A DNA stretch of 64,000 nucleotides from NCEH01 sp043195095. GTDB lineage: Bacteria; Pseudomonadota; Alphaproteobacteria; Rhizobiales; Xanthobacteraceae. The stretch lies in the NCBI RefSeq assembly GCF_043195095.1, contig NZ_JBAFWN010000001.1. The stretch is one strand, 5' to 3'. The translations under genes were made by a program, and so were the position numbers. The notes under the pieces are model-generated. The model had not been told where the DNA came from. It did no database searches and saw nothing but the letters and a program-made list of their open reading frames with translations. This document shows, one piece after another, positions 10,286 to 22,694 of the stretch (positions within the stretch are counted from its first letter, which is position 1; each line of letters opens with the position of its first letter).

Positions 10286-12352
10286 ATGGATGATGCCCTG
10301 CTCGACCTCGCCCGGCTCGCCGGCATTTCGCCGTTCTGGACCGACGCATTCGGCCGACCCCAGGCGGTGCCCCATGAGGTTCTGCGCGCGCTGTTGCGGG
10401 CGCTCGATCTGCCCGCCGATACGCCCGGCGACATTGCCGACAGCCGCGCGCGCCAGCGCGGTGGCACTGTGGATGGCCTCGCGCCCCTCCTGACACAGGA
10501 TGCGGGCCGTGCGATCCGCATTCCCGCGCCGAAAGGGGCGCTGCGCATGCGCTATCGGGTCACGCTGGAGGGCGGCGGCCTGGTGGAGGGCGAGGCGGAC
10601 GTGGAGAACGGCGCCATCCTGCTGCCAGCCATCGACTTGCCGGGCTACCATCGGTTGGAGCTGGGGGATGCGCAGACCACGCTCGCGGTGGCGCCGGCCC
10701 GTGCGTTCGGGCTTTGCGATGTCACGGGGCGGGACGATCCGCGCCTGTGGGGCCTTGCGGTTCAGATCTATGCGCTGCGGCGCGACGGCGATGGCGGAAT
10801 CGGCGATTTCTCGGCGCTCGCGCAGCTCTCGGTAAAGGCGGCCAATGCCGGCGCCTCGGCCTTGGTGCTGAGCCCGGTTCATGCACCGTTCGCCGCCGAT
10901 CCTGCCCATTTCAGTCCTTACTCCCCCTCAAGCCGCCTGTTCCTCAACCCGCTGCATTCCGACCCGGCCCTGATCTTCGGTGGCCCCGCGGTGGATGCGG
11001 CGGTGGCGGCGCTCGATCTCGGCCCGCTTCGCACCTCGCTTGAAGCATCCGATCTGGTGCAATGGGACAAGGCCGGCGCGGCCAAGATCGCCCTGCTGCG
11101 CTATTTGTTTGAGACCGTCCTGCCGCACGAGCCGCAATTGATGGCCGCGTTCGAGGCGTTTCGCGCGGCGGGCGGACAAAATCTGGCCGACCATGCTGTG
11201 TTCGAGGCCCTGCACCAGCGCCAGTTCGGCGAAGGGCGCGGGCAATGGCACTGGCGCGGATGGCCGGAAGGGTTTCGCGAAGCCCGCGGGCCCGCCGTCG
11301 CCGGCTTCGCCCGCCGCCACGCGAAAGAGGTGAGCTTTCACGCCTTCCTGCAATGGGTTGCCGACAAGGGGTTGGCGCAGGCGCAGGATTCCGCCCGGTC
11401 CTCCGGCATGGGCATCGGCCTCATTTCCGACCTTGCCGTCGGCGCGGATGGCGGTGGAAGCCAGGCGTGGAGCCGGCAAGACGAGATGCTCATCGGCTGT
11501 TCCATCGGTGCGCCGCCGGACCTCTTGAACTCGATCGGCCAGACTTGGGGCCTGACGGCCTTCTCGCCGCGCGCCTTTGCCGCCAGCGGCTTTGCCAGTT
11601 TCCTCGACATGCTCCGCGCCGCGATGGCCCATGCGGGCGGCGTGCGCATAGATCACATCATGGGCCTGTCGCGCCTGTGGATGGTGCCGGATGGCGCGCC
11701 GCCCGCGCACGGCGCCTATCTCGCCTATCCGTTCGACGATCTGGCGCGCCTCGTGGCGCTGGAATCCCACCGCCACCGCGCCATCGTCATCGGCGAGGAT
11801 CTCGGCACCGTGCCGGAAGGCTTCCGCGAGCGGCTTGCGGCGCGCGGCATTCTCGGCATGCGGGTCCTGTGGTTTGAGCGCGAAGGCGCCCAGTTCAAGC
11901 CGGCCGACGCCTATGCCCCCGGTGCCATCGCCGTCACCGGAACCCACGACCTGCCCACGGTCACGGGCTGGTGGAGCGGGCGTGACATCGACTGGCGCAG
12001 CCCCGCCGGACTGTTGGCGGAAGGCAATACCGAGGAGGCCGAGCGCAGCGGCCGCGCCGAGGACCGGGCGCATCTATGGGACGCCATCGGCGACGGCGGC
12101 CTTCCGCCACCCGATCAGGGCGAAGCGGTATTGGACGCCGCTTTACAGTTTCTGGCCGCCACCCCAAGCCCGCTGGTGGTGCTGCCGATGGAGGATGCGC
12201 TCGCCTTGCCTGAGCAGCCCAACCTGCCGGGCACGGTGGAGGAGCATCCCAACTGGCGGCGGCGCCTCGCAGGCCAGGCCGCTCAAATCTTGGAGGAGCC
12301 GGAGGTCCAGCGACGGCTTCATTTGCTTAACACCGCAAGGAGCATGGGATGA
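10286..12352 (+). CDS. malQ: 4-alpha-glucanotransferase MalQ (amylomaltase)
   Basis: MalQ disproportionates malto-oligosaccharides, transferring glucan chains between acceptors. The 688-residue GH77 protein shows nucleophile D456 in GGVRIDHIMGLSRLW, acid/base E504 in VIGEDLGTVPEGFRE, and the GTHDLPTVTGWW motif near the C-terminus. The length fits the proteobacterial MalQ form with an N-terminal extension (about the first 140 residues). Its stop overlaps the treY start by four bases, so the two are probably translated together. In this operon it would lengthen the short chains released by GlgX so that they become substrates for TreY or for re-export into glycogen. Confidence 0.94.
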   Translation: MDDALLDLARLAGISPFWTDAFGRPQAVPHEVLRALLRALDLPADTPGDIADSRARQRGGTVDGLAPLLTQDAGRAIRIPAPKGALRMRYRVTLEGGGLVEGEADVENGAILLPAIDLPGYHRLELGDAQTTLAVAPARAFGLCDVTGRDDPRLWGLAVQIYALRRDGDGGIGDFSALAQLSVKAANAGASALVLSPVHAPFAADPAHFSPYSPSSRLFLNPLHSDPALIFGGPAVDAAVAALDLGPLRTSLEASDLVQWDKAGAAKIALLRYLFETVLPHEPQLMAAFEAFRAAGGQNLADHAVFEALHQRQFGEGRGQWHWRGWPEGFREARGPAVAGFARRHAKEVSFHAFLQWVADKGLAQAQDSARSSGMGIGLISDLAVGADGGGSQAWSRQDEMLIGCSIGAPPDLLNSIGQTWGLTAFSPRAFAASGFASFLDMLRAAMAHAGGVRIDHIMGLSRLWMVPDGAPPAHGAYLAYPFDDLARLVALESHRHRAIVIGEDLGTVPEGFRERLAARGILGMRVLWFEREGAQFKPADAYAPGAIAVTGTHDLPTVTGWWSGRDIDWRSPAGLLAEGNTEEAERSGRAEDRAHLWDAIGDGGLPPPDQGEAVLDAALQFLAATPSPLVVLPMEDALALPEQPNLPGTVEEHPNWRRRLAGQAAQILEEPEVQRRLHLLNTARSMG

Positions 12353-15129
12353 CCGCGCCTCGCGCCACCGTGCGCCTTCAGTTTCACCGTGAATTTCCGC
12401 TCGATGCCGCGATCCCGCTGCTGGATTATTTCGCCGATCTCGGGATCAGCCACATTTATTCCTCGCCGCTGCTCACCTCGCGCCCCGGCTCGCGCCACGG
12501 CTATGACACGGTGGATCACGGCACGCTCGATCCCGAATTGGGTGGAGAGGCCGCCCTGCGCCGGCTGGTGACGGCGCTACGGGAGCGGGGGATGGGGCTG
12601 ATCCTCGATATCGTGCCTAACCATATGGGTGTGGGCGGCGCCGACAATCCGGTCTGGCTCGATGTTCTCGAATGGGGACGCGAAAGCACCTATCGCGAAT
12701 TCTTCGATATCGACTGGACCCCGGCGGACACGCGGCTTTCCGGAAAGGTGATGGCGCCCTTCCTCGACCGCCCCTATGGCGAGGCTCTGAAGGCCGGCGC
12801 CATTCGCCTCGGCCATGATGCCGCCCGCGGAACCTTCCATTTTAGCCACCATGATCATGTCTTCCCCCTCTGCCCCCGCCACTATGGCGACGTGCTCGGG
12901 GCCGCGCGGCAGGATGTCGGCATTCTCGCGACGGAACTCGCCACTTTGGACGATCCCGAGACGGCAAAGGGCGACATCCAGGCGGCAAAGGAGCGCCTCG
13001 CGCTGCTCTTGACGCGTGAGGGCGCGCAGATCGTCGCCGATGCGCTCGATGCCTTCGATCCGGGCAGCGAAGACGGGCAGATGCGCCTGCATGCGCTGCT
13101 GGAAAAGCAGAATTTTCGCCTCGCCTGGTGGCGCGCGGCCAACGACGAGCTCAACTGGCGCCGCTTCTTCGATATCATCGGCCTCGCGGGCGTGAAGGTG
13201 GAACGGCGCGAGGTGTTCGACACCGTGCATGCGTTGGTGTTCCAGCTTTATGCCGATGGGCTGATCGACGGCCTGCGGGTCGATCATGTGGACGGCATCG
13301 CCGATCCCGGCGCGTATTGCCGCCAGCTGCGGCGCAAGCTTGCGGCCCTCGATATCCAGCGGCCTGCGGATACACCCGTCGGCGGTTATGTGGTGGTGGA
13401 GAAGATTCTCCATGCGGGAGAGACGATGCCCGCCGCCTGGCAGATGGACGGCACCACCGGCTACGACTTCATGGATGAAGTTTCCTCGGTGCTCCACGAC
13501 GGCAGCGCGGACGACGCGTTGGAAAAAATCTGGAGCCAGGCCACGCAGGATTCCGCCACCTATGCGGTGCAGATGGAAAGCGCGCGGCGGCAGATCCTGC
13601 GTGAAGGCTTCGGCACCGAGATGAACACCGCAGCCCGCGCCCTTCACGAAGTGGCGCAGCAGGATCTCGACACCCGCGACATCACCCTTGCCTCCATCCG
13701 CCGGTCCTTGCGGGAACTTGTCGTCGCCTTCCCGGTCTATCGCACCTATGCCGACGCGAGCGGCCGCTCGGCGCAGGACTGGACCTATTTTTCCCAAGCC
13801 CTCGCCCAGGCCCGGCGCCGCCTTGCGCCCATAGACCATCCGGTTCTCGATCTGCTGGACCGCTGGCTGGGCGGAGAAGCGCCGCGCGCGCTCGGCGGCG
13901 ACTTGGAGCATGCCGGCACCCGCGCCTATGCGATTGCAAAATTCCAGCAGCTCACCGCCCCCATTGCCGCGAAAGCGGTTGAGGATACGGTATTCTATCG
14001 CTACGGACGTCTGCTCTCGCGCAACGAAGTCGGCTCAGATCCGGCACAGATGGCTCTGCCGGTGCGCGCCTTCCACGCCCTGGCGGCGGCGCGCGGCATC
14101 GCGTTTCCCGACGCCATGCTGGCCACCGCCACCCATGACCACAAGCGCGGCGAGGACAGCCGCATGCGGCTCGCGGTGCTGAGCGAAATCCCCCAGGAAT
14201 GGTCGATGACGCTGGCGGACCTCATGGAGGCGGCGCAGCCGCTGCGCGAGGCGCTGGGGGCCCTGCCCCCGCCGACCCCTGCCGACGAAGTGATGCTCTA
14301 TCAGGCTCTGATCGGCGCCTGGCCGCTGGATCTCGGGCCGGAAGACGGCGGGCGCCTGCATGGCCTGCTGGAGCGTGTCGCCTCCTGGCAGATCAAGGCA
14401 TTGAGAGAAGCCAAGCGCCATACCAATTGGGTCTTTCCCAATACCGACTACGAGGCGGGCTGCGACAGCTTCCTGCGCCTGATCCTTACAGATGGACGGG
14501 GCAAGGCGGTGCGGGCGGTGATCGCCGCGCTGGTGCAACGCCTCGCACCCGCCGGAGCGCTCAATGCGCTGGCGCAGATCACGCTCAAATATACCGTGCC
14601 CGGCGTACCGGATCTCTATCAAGGCACGGAGTTCTGGGACTTCAGCCTGGTGGACCCGGACAACCGTCGGCCGGTGGATTACCGCATCCGCGCGGCGGCC
14701 CTTGCGCACATCGGCCCACCCGCGACCTGCCTGCCCCACTGGCGCGATGGACGGGTGAAGCAGAGCCTCATCGCGACGCTGTTGCGTGCGCGCGCGGCCT
14801 ACCCGGGCCTGTTCGCGCGCGGCAGCTATCTGCCGCTGGAGGTGACGGGATCAGCGAGCAATCAGGCGATTGCCTTCGCGCGCCAGCATGGGGAGACGAA
14901 GCTGGTGGTGGTGGCGAACCGCCTGTGCGCCGGGTTGCTCGGCCCCACAGCCGACCAACCTCTGGTTCCGGGGGAACCGCTCCAGGGTACCGATCTCACT
15001 GTGCCGGCGGACCTTGTGGGCACCTATGACGATCTTGCGAGCGGGCGCGCCGTCGCCCTTACGCAGACGATGCCGCTCGCCAGCCTTCTCGACCGCATGC
15101 CGGTGGCGGTCTTGCTCACGGCGCCCTGA
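12349..15129 (+). CDS. treY: Malto-oligosyltrehalose synthase TreY
   Basis: TreY rearranges the reducing-end alpha-1,4 bond of a malto-oligosaccharide to the alpha,alpha-1,1 bond of trehalose; TreZ then normally releases free trehalose. The 926-residue protein shows the GH13_26 features: N-terminal TVRLQFHREFPLDAAIPLLD, IVPNHMGVG, nucleophile D312 in GLRVDHVDGIADP, acid/base E351 in VVVEKILHAGE, ATHDHKRGEDSRMR and the C-terminal YQGTEFWDFSLVDPDNRRPVD. TreY is usually 750-950 residues. It is the last gene of the operon. No treZ gene is visible in the window; it may lie upstream of the left edge or elsewhere. Confidence 0.95.
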   Translation: MTAPRATVRLQFHREFPLDAAIPLLDYFADLGISHIYSSPLLTSRPGSRHGYDTVDHGTLDPELGGEAALRRLVTALRERGMGLILDIVPNHMGVGGADNPVWLDVLEWGRESTYREFFDIDWTPADTRLSGKVMAPFLDRPYGEALKAGAIRLGHDAARGTFHFSHHDHVFPLCPRHYGDVLGAARQDVGILATELATLDDPETAKGDIQAAKERLALLLTREGAQIVADALDAFDPGSEDGQMRLHALLEKQNFRLAWWRAANDELNWRRFFDIIGLAGVKVERREVFDTVHALVFQLYADGLIDGLRVDHVDGIADPGAYCRQLRRKLAALDIQRPADTPVGGYVVVEKILHAGETMPAAWQMDGTTGYDFMDEVSSVLHDGSADDALEKIWSQATQDSATYAVQMESARRQILREGFGTEMNTAARALHEVAQQDLDTRDITLASIRRSLRELVVAFPVYRTYADASGRSAQDWTYFSQALAQARRRLAPIDHPVLDLLDRWLGGEAPRALGGDLEHAGTRAYAIAKFQQLTAPIAAKAVEDTVFYRYGRLLSRNEVGSDPAQMALPVRAFHALAAARGIAFPDAMLATATHDHKRGEDSRMRLAVLSEIPQEWSMTLADLMEAAQPLREALGALPPPTPADEVMLYQALIGAWPLDLGPEDGGRLHGLLERVASWQIKALREAKRHTNWVFPNTDYEAGCDSFLRLILTDGRGKAVRAVIAALVQRLAPAGALNALAQITLKYTVPGVPDLYQGTEFWDFSLVDPDNRRPVDYRIRAAALAHIGPPATCLPHWRDGRVKQSLIATLLRARAAYPGLFARGSYLPLEVTGSASNQAIAFARQHGETKLVVVANRLCAGLLGPTADQPLVPGEPLQGTDLTVPADLVGTYDDLASGRAVALTQTMPLASLLDRMPVAVLLTAP

Positions 15130-15234
15130 GGAACCAGAATTACCGGTGACGCGTTGTGCTTGAGCGTAACTACGGCGAGGGTTCTCCGTCATCGGGCGAT
15201 GCGAGGCCCGGCGCCGACAGTGAGGGAGGCGAAA

Positions 15235-15549
15235 ATGGGCAAGCAGACCGGCGCTGGCCAGGGCCAGCACACCGACAAGAAGCTGGATCAAGCCCTAGAA
15301 GACAGCTTCCCGGCCAGCGATCCACCTGCCACCGGGCCGCGCGGCATCACCGGCGCGGAAGCTGCGCCCGCGTCGCCGGAACGGGTACCGACCGAAACCG
15401 AGGCCGAATGCCAGGCGGAATCCGACGCCCTCGATGAGGCGCTGGACGATAGCTTTCCCGCCAGCGACCCTCCGGCTCAGAATGTGAAGCGCGGTGCCGA
15501 CGACGCGGCGCCGGAAGAACTCTGCCCGCCGACGCCGCTCAAACGCTAA
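15235..15549 (+). CDS. Small acidic protein with two DSFPASDPPA motifs, function unknown
   Basis: This 104-residue, strongly acidic, probably disordered protein has no known function. It carries two near-identical segments: LDQALEDSFPASDPP at about residues 18-32 and LDEALDDSFPASDPP at about 67-81. The same motif occurs in small uncharacterised alphaproteobacterial proteins. The ATG at 15235 is chosen because GAGGGAGG lies directly upstream (15221-15228); an upstream in-frame start would add an unlike arginine-rich leader. It lies 105 bases after treY in the same direction, so it could be read with that operon or from its own promoter. No signal peptide or membrane segment is seen. Confidence 0.75.
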   Translation: MGKQTGAGQGQHTDKKLDQALEDSFPASDPPATGPRGITGAEAAPASPERVPTETEAECQAESDALDEALDDSFPASDPPAQNVKRGADDAAPEELCPPTPLKR

Positions 15550-15657
15550 GGCAGCAGAAGCGCAGGCTGCATCTCGCTTGAAAGATGGCGCCCGCCGATT
15601 GTCGGACACGGGCGCAAACTGCACGCCTCGTGCCGCAATCCCACCCGACGGCGAACT

Positions 15658-15690
15658 GACAGCACCCCGCGACCGTGCGGGGGTGCTGTC
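15658..15690. terminator. Perfect 11-bp inverted repeat between convergent genes, possible bidirectional terminator
   Basis: GACAGCACCCC (15658-15668) and GGGGTGCTGTC (15680-15690) pair perfectly around an 11-base loop. The repeat lies between the plus-strand gene ending at 15549 and the minus-strand gene ending at 15748, which is where a shared terminator is expected. Neither side has a T run, so intrinsic termination is only inferred. Confidence 0.4.
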
Positions 15691-15747
15691 AGACAGCGTG
15701 CGTCAGGTCGTGCTTTGGGAGGGAGGTGTCGGGAAACGCCCCATGAT

Positions 15748-16128
15748 TCAGCGCTTCTTGGCCTTGCGCGCCGCATAGCGTGCATCCCGCGCGGCCTTCT
15801 GTTCGGCCCGCAAGCGCTCTTCCTCAGCTTCCGCTTCCGCCTTCAGGCGCTCGGCTTCCGCAGCTGCTTCGGCTTCCGCGCGAATGCGTTCAGCCTCGCG
15901 CTGCTCCTTCTCACGTGCTTCCTGCTCTGCACGGGCCGCCTGCTCACGCTCGCGCTCCGCCGCGCGCTCCGCACGGGCCGCCGCCTGCTCCGCGCGGGCG
16001 GCGCGCCGCGCCACAGCTTCGGGGTCGTCTTCCTTCGCACGGGCACTGAACTTCTCGAGCATCGCCGCGCGCGCCTTCGCCTGCGCTTCCAACCGCTCGT
16101 TCAACCCGGCCTTCTTCACACCCTTCAT
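15748..16128 (-). CDS. DUF6481-family Ala/Glu/Arg-rich coiled-coil protein
   Basis: This 126-residue protein consists almost entirely of a charged helix rich in Ala, Glu, Arg and Lys (about residues 30-120), predicted to form a long coiled coil. It ends in a basic tail, ARKAKKR. The N-terminus (MKGVKKAGLNERLEAQAKAR) matches the DUF6481 family of short Hyphomicrobiales proteins as I recall it. The function is unknown. It is transcribed away from the hybrid kinase gene at 16333; the 204-base gap between them should carry both promoters, but I could not place a convincing promoter box. Confidence 0.75.
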   Translation of the reverse strand: MKGVKKAGLNERLEAQAKARAAMLEKFSARAKEDDPEAVARRAARAEQAAARAERAAEREREQAARAEQEAREKEQREAERIRAEAEAAAEAERLKAEAEAEEERLRAEQKAARDARYAARKAKKR

Positions 16129-16332
16129 GTCCCATCCATCGTCTTGCGGTCCAACGCCTCTCTCATATAGGCAAATCGTCGTCCGCGCAGCACGACGCGG
16201 AGCCGGCGCGCCATTTTATCCGCCCAAGGCCCGAAAAGGGCGACGGCATGGCGCAGGCTCTGCCGCCCGAATATGAAAATTCATCAATTGCCCCTATGTA
16301 TTCACCATTGGGATGGTGTGCAGGGGGAGCCC

Positions 16333-19952
<3,620 letters not shown>

Positions 19953-19956
<4 letters not shown>

Positions 19957-20801
19957 CCGAGGACGGCACCGAGGACATCGAGGGGATCGAGGCGATCGAG
20001 GTCGACCTGTTTGTCGAGGCATTGCGTCGGCGGTACGGCTATGATTTCCGCGAGTATAATCGGGCGTCCCTGACGCGGCGGATCCGCAATCTGGTCACGA
20101 CCTTCGGTTCCGGGACCATCGGCCGGCTGACCGACATTTTGTTGCATGACGCAGCGCTTGTGCCGGAGGCGATCTCCGGCCTTTCGGTGCCGGTGTCGGA
20201 ATTCTTCCGGGATCCGGCAAGCTTCGCCTGCCTGCGTCGCGACGTGTTCCCGGCCCTGGTCTCCTATCCCCAGGTCAACATCTGGCAGGCGGGATGCGCG
20301 CGCGGCGAAGAGGTCTACAGCCTCGCCATTTTGCTGACGGAGGCCGGGCTTTACGATCGCACGCGGATCTATGCGACGGATATTTCACCGGATTCGCTCA
20401 GCCGCGCCGCCGCGGGCATCTTCCCCGCACGCGACCTGCGCGACGCCACGGAGAGGTATAGAAGTGCTGGCGGAACGCACAGTCTGTCGGACTATTATCA
20501 TTCCCGCTATGAATTTTCAAAAATCGACGCACAACTTATGCGGAATATTACTTTCGCCGAGCACAACCTCGTCACGGACGGCGTATTTTGCGAAGCGCAT
20601 CTGATTTTGTGCCGTAATGTTTTGATCTATTTTACCAATCCGCTTCAGGATCGAGCGATTGGCATGTTCGCGGACAGCCTCGTGCGGACCGGCTTTCTAT
20701 GTCTCGGAGCGCGTGAAAATCTCGAGTTCTCGCCCGCGCGCGACCGCTTCCAAATTGTCAACGCTGCCACACAGCTGTATCGCTTGAGGCCAAGCTATTG
20801 A
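19953..20801 (+). CDS. CheR-type SAM-dependent protein-glutamate methyltransferase
   Basis: This 282-residue protein resembles CheR, which methylates glutamates of chemoreceptors using S-adenosylmethionine. Visible motifs are the N-terminal helical part ending in VPVSEFFRDPASF, the SAM-binding motif WQAGCARGEEVYSLA and LILCRNVLIYFTNPLQDRAIG. The ATG at 19953 overlaps the kinase stop, which fixes the start; a longer frame upstream lies inside the kinase gene. No chemoreceptor, CheA or CheW gene is near, so it probably modifies the adjacent kinase system rather than a flagellar chemotaxis array (inference). The stretch 20450-20640 is noticeably AT-richer than its surroundings. Confidence 0.9.
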
Positions 20802-20809
20802 GGGGAGCG

Positions 20810-21370
20810 ATGGAGGCCATTGTGATCGGCGCTTCTGCTGGCGGCCCCGCCGCCCTCCAGACGATCATGGCGGGCCTGTGCACCGATATTCACGTCGCCG
20901 TCATCCTGGTGGTTCATGTGAGGGCCGACACGGAGGATCTGATGTCGCCCTTGCTGGACCGGTCTAGCAAATGGCCGGTGACAACCGCGCGTGAACGCAC
21001 CAGCATCCTGCCGGGCCATGCCTATGTCGCGCCACCCGGGTACCATTTGCTGATCGAACGGGATCGCCGCTTCTCCCTGTCTGTGGATAAGCGCATCTCC
21101 TTCTCCCGCCCTTCGATAGATGTCCTGTTCGAAAGCGCGGCCGACGCCTATGGAGCAAACCTCGTCGGCGTGCTGCTGACGGGCGCCAATGCCGACGGCG
21201 CGGCTGGTATGAAGCGCATCCGGGAAGCCGGAGGAACCGCCCTCATCCAGGATCCCGCCGACGCCGCCGTTCCCATCATGCCGCAAGCCGCGCTCGACAT
21301 GGCTGGCGCGGACCTGTGTGCCCCGCTGCCCGAACTCGTCGCGGCGCTCAACCGAATGTGCCGGACATGA
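20810..21370 (+). CDS. CheB-type protein-glutamate methylesterase without receiver domain
   Basis: This 186-residue protein is a stand-alone CheB catalytic domain that should remove methyl groups (or deamidate glutamines) on the CheR target. The likely catalytic triad is S9 in IGASAGGP, H36 in VVHVRAD and D129 in LLTGANADGAAGM. The last motif departs from the usual GMGxDG. The N-terminal receiver domain of classical CheB is absent, so control by phosphorylation would have to come from another protein. The ATG at 20810 is preferred to a TTG at 20798 because AGGGGAG stands just before it. Its stop overlaps the start of the next gene (ATGA). Confidence 0.88.
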   Translation: MEAIVIGASAGGPAALQTIMAGLCTDIHVAVILVVHVRADTEDLMSPLLDRSSKWPVTTARERTSILPGHAYVAPPGYHLLIERDRRFSLSVDKRISFSRPSIDVLFESAADAYGANLVGVLLTGANADGAAGMKRIREAGGTALIQDPADAAVPIMPQAALDMAGADLCAPLPELVAALNRMCRT

Positions 21371-22413
21371 CCGATATCGCCCGCCCCAAAATCCTCGTCG
21401 TCGATGACGTGACGGCCAATCTCGTGGCCATGCGCCATCTGCTCTATTCGGTGCGGGCGGATATTTTCGAGGCGCGGTCCGGCAACGAGGCCCTGGCGCT
21501 GTGTCTGGAGCATACCTTCGCCCTGATCCTGCTGGACGTCCAGATGCCGGACATGGACGGCTTCGAGGTGGCGTCCCACCTCAGCAACGATCCCACAACC
21601 TGCGACATTCCGGTGGTGTTCGTCACCGCGACCTATCTCGACGATATCAACCGCCTGAAGGGCTACACCTTCGGGGCGGTCGACTACATCGCCAAGCCGA
21701 TCAACGATGCCATCCTGCTGTCGAAGGTCACGGTGTTCCTCGACCTGCATGTGAGCAAGCTGAAGCTCAAGGCGGCGTTGAGCGAGCTTGCCGAGCGCAA
21801 CCGCCAGCTGGAAGACGAGATCGACGAGCGTCGCCGGGTCGAGAAGCAGGTGCGTCATATGGCGACGCACGATGCGCTGACCGGGCTCGGCAACCGCATT
21901 CTGTTTCTCGATCGGCTTGACCGCGCGCTCGCCCAGGCCGCCATGCGGCACGCTCAGTTCGCCTTGCTCTATCTCGACATCGACGGGTTCAAGGGGGTGA
22001 ATGACAGCTATGGGCACGGCGTGGGCGATCGACTCCTGTGCGCCATCGCCGACCGGCTGCGCAATGGGGTGCGGCGCGAGGATATTGCGGCACGCCTCAG
22101 CGGAGATGAATTCGCCGTCATCATGGACGGCATCACGGATGCGGAGGTCGCCCTGTCACAGGCTCAACGGCTGTGCGCGGCGCTCCAGCAGCCCTATGTT
22201 TTGGCCGATCAGGAGGCAACGGTGACGGTGGAGGTAAGCGCGAGCATCGGCGTCGCCCTCTACCCCGACCACAGCATGACCGGCATAGATCTGATGCGCT
22301 CGGCGGATCGGGCGATGTACCAGGTCAAGCAGGCCGGCAAGCGCGGCGTTGCCATGGCCCACACCACCCTGCTCGACGTGCCGCGGGACACCGACGCGCC
22401 GTCGCCCACATAG
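21367..22413 (+). CDS. Response regulator with GGDEF (diguanylate cyclase) domain
   Basis: This 348-residue protein has a receiver domain (residues 7-125, acceptor D57 in LILLDVQMPDMDG), a coiled-coil linker (about 130-165) and a GGDEF domain (about 175-340). It should make cyclic di-GMP when phosphorylated, as the output of the kinase operon. The active-site motif reads S-G-D-E-F at 245-249 instead of GGDEF. An inhibitory-site RxxD (RRED, 236-239) sits exactly five residues before it, the expected spacing. There is no EAL domain. The start overlaps the cheB stop (ATGA). The orphan bcsB, a c-di-GMP-linked polysaccharide gene, lies 4 kb away. The activity needs testing because of the first-position change. 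Confidence 0.9.
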   Translation: MTDIARPKILVVDDVTANLVAMRHLLYSVRADIFEARSGNEALALCLEHTFALILLDVQMPDMDGFEVASHLSNDPTTCDIPVVFVTATYLDDINRLKGYTFGAVDYIAKPINDAILLSKVTVFLDLHVSKLKLKAALSELAERNRQLEDEIDERRRVEKQVRHMATHDALTGLGNRILFLDRLDRALAQAAMRHAQFALLYLDIDGFKGVNDSYGHGVGDRLLCAIADRLRNGVRREDIAARLSGDEFAVIMDGITDAEVALSQAQRLCAALQQPYVLADQEATVTVEVSASIGVALYPDHSMTGIDLMRSADRAMYQVKQAGKRGVAMAHTTLLDVPRDTDAPSPT

Positions 22414-22424
22414 GCCGGCCTGCC

Positions 22425-22673
22425 TCAGGCCTGTTCCTTGGTGCGCACGGTGCGCCGCGCCTTTTCACGGATGGCGCTGCGCTGAGAGGCCTCGGCGGCC
22501 TCGCGCGCTTCCCGCAGCGCCTTCAGCTTCGCCATCTTGGCGCGGGCGGCGTCGGCATCCTTTTCATATTCGGGCGCTGCGGCGGCTTCCGGCTCTCCGG
22601 TGCGGCCCTGCAGCTTCTCAAACGTCTTCTCGGCCTGCGCGCGGGACAAGCTGCCCTTCATTGCTGCCGTCAT
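22425..22673 (-). CDS. Hypothetical small charged helical protein
   Basis: This 82-residue protein (MTAAMKGSLSRAQAEKTFEK at its start) is rich in Ala, Lys, Arg and Glu and looks largely helical; no known domain is recognised. A second ATG is available at codon 5. It lies 21 bases downstream of cbiZ on the same strand and probably shares its transcript. It ends 11 bases from the convergent GGDEF gene. Codon use and the tight spacing support a real gene, but no function can be assigned. Confidence 0.6.
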   Translation of the reverse strand: MTAAMKGSLSRAQAEKTFEKLQGRTGEPEAAAAPEYEKDADAARAKMAKLKALREAREAAEASQRSAIREKARRTVRTKEQA

Positions 22674-22694
22674 TTCAAAACTCCCATGATCGCT

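Noticed and set aside
7839..10496. Long minus-strand frame (885 codons) across glgB-glgX-malQ
   Set aside because: Antisense shadow of three well-supported genes, with no recognisable domain.
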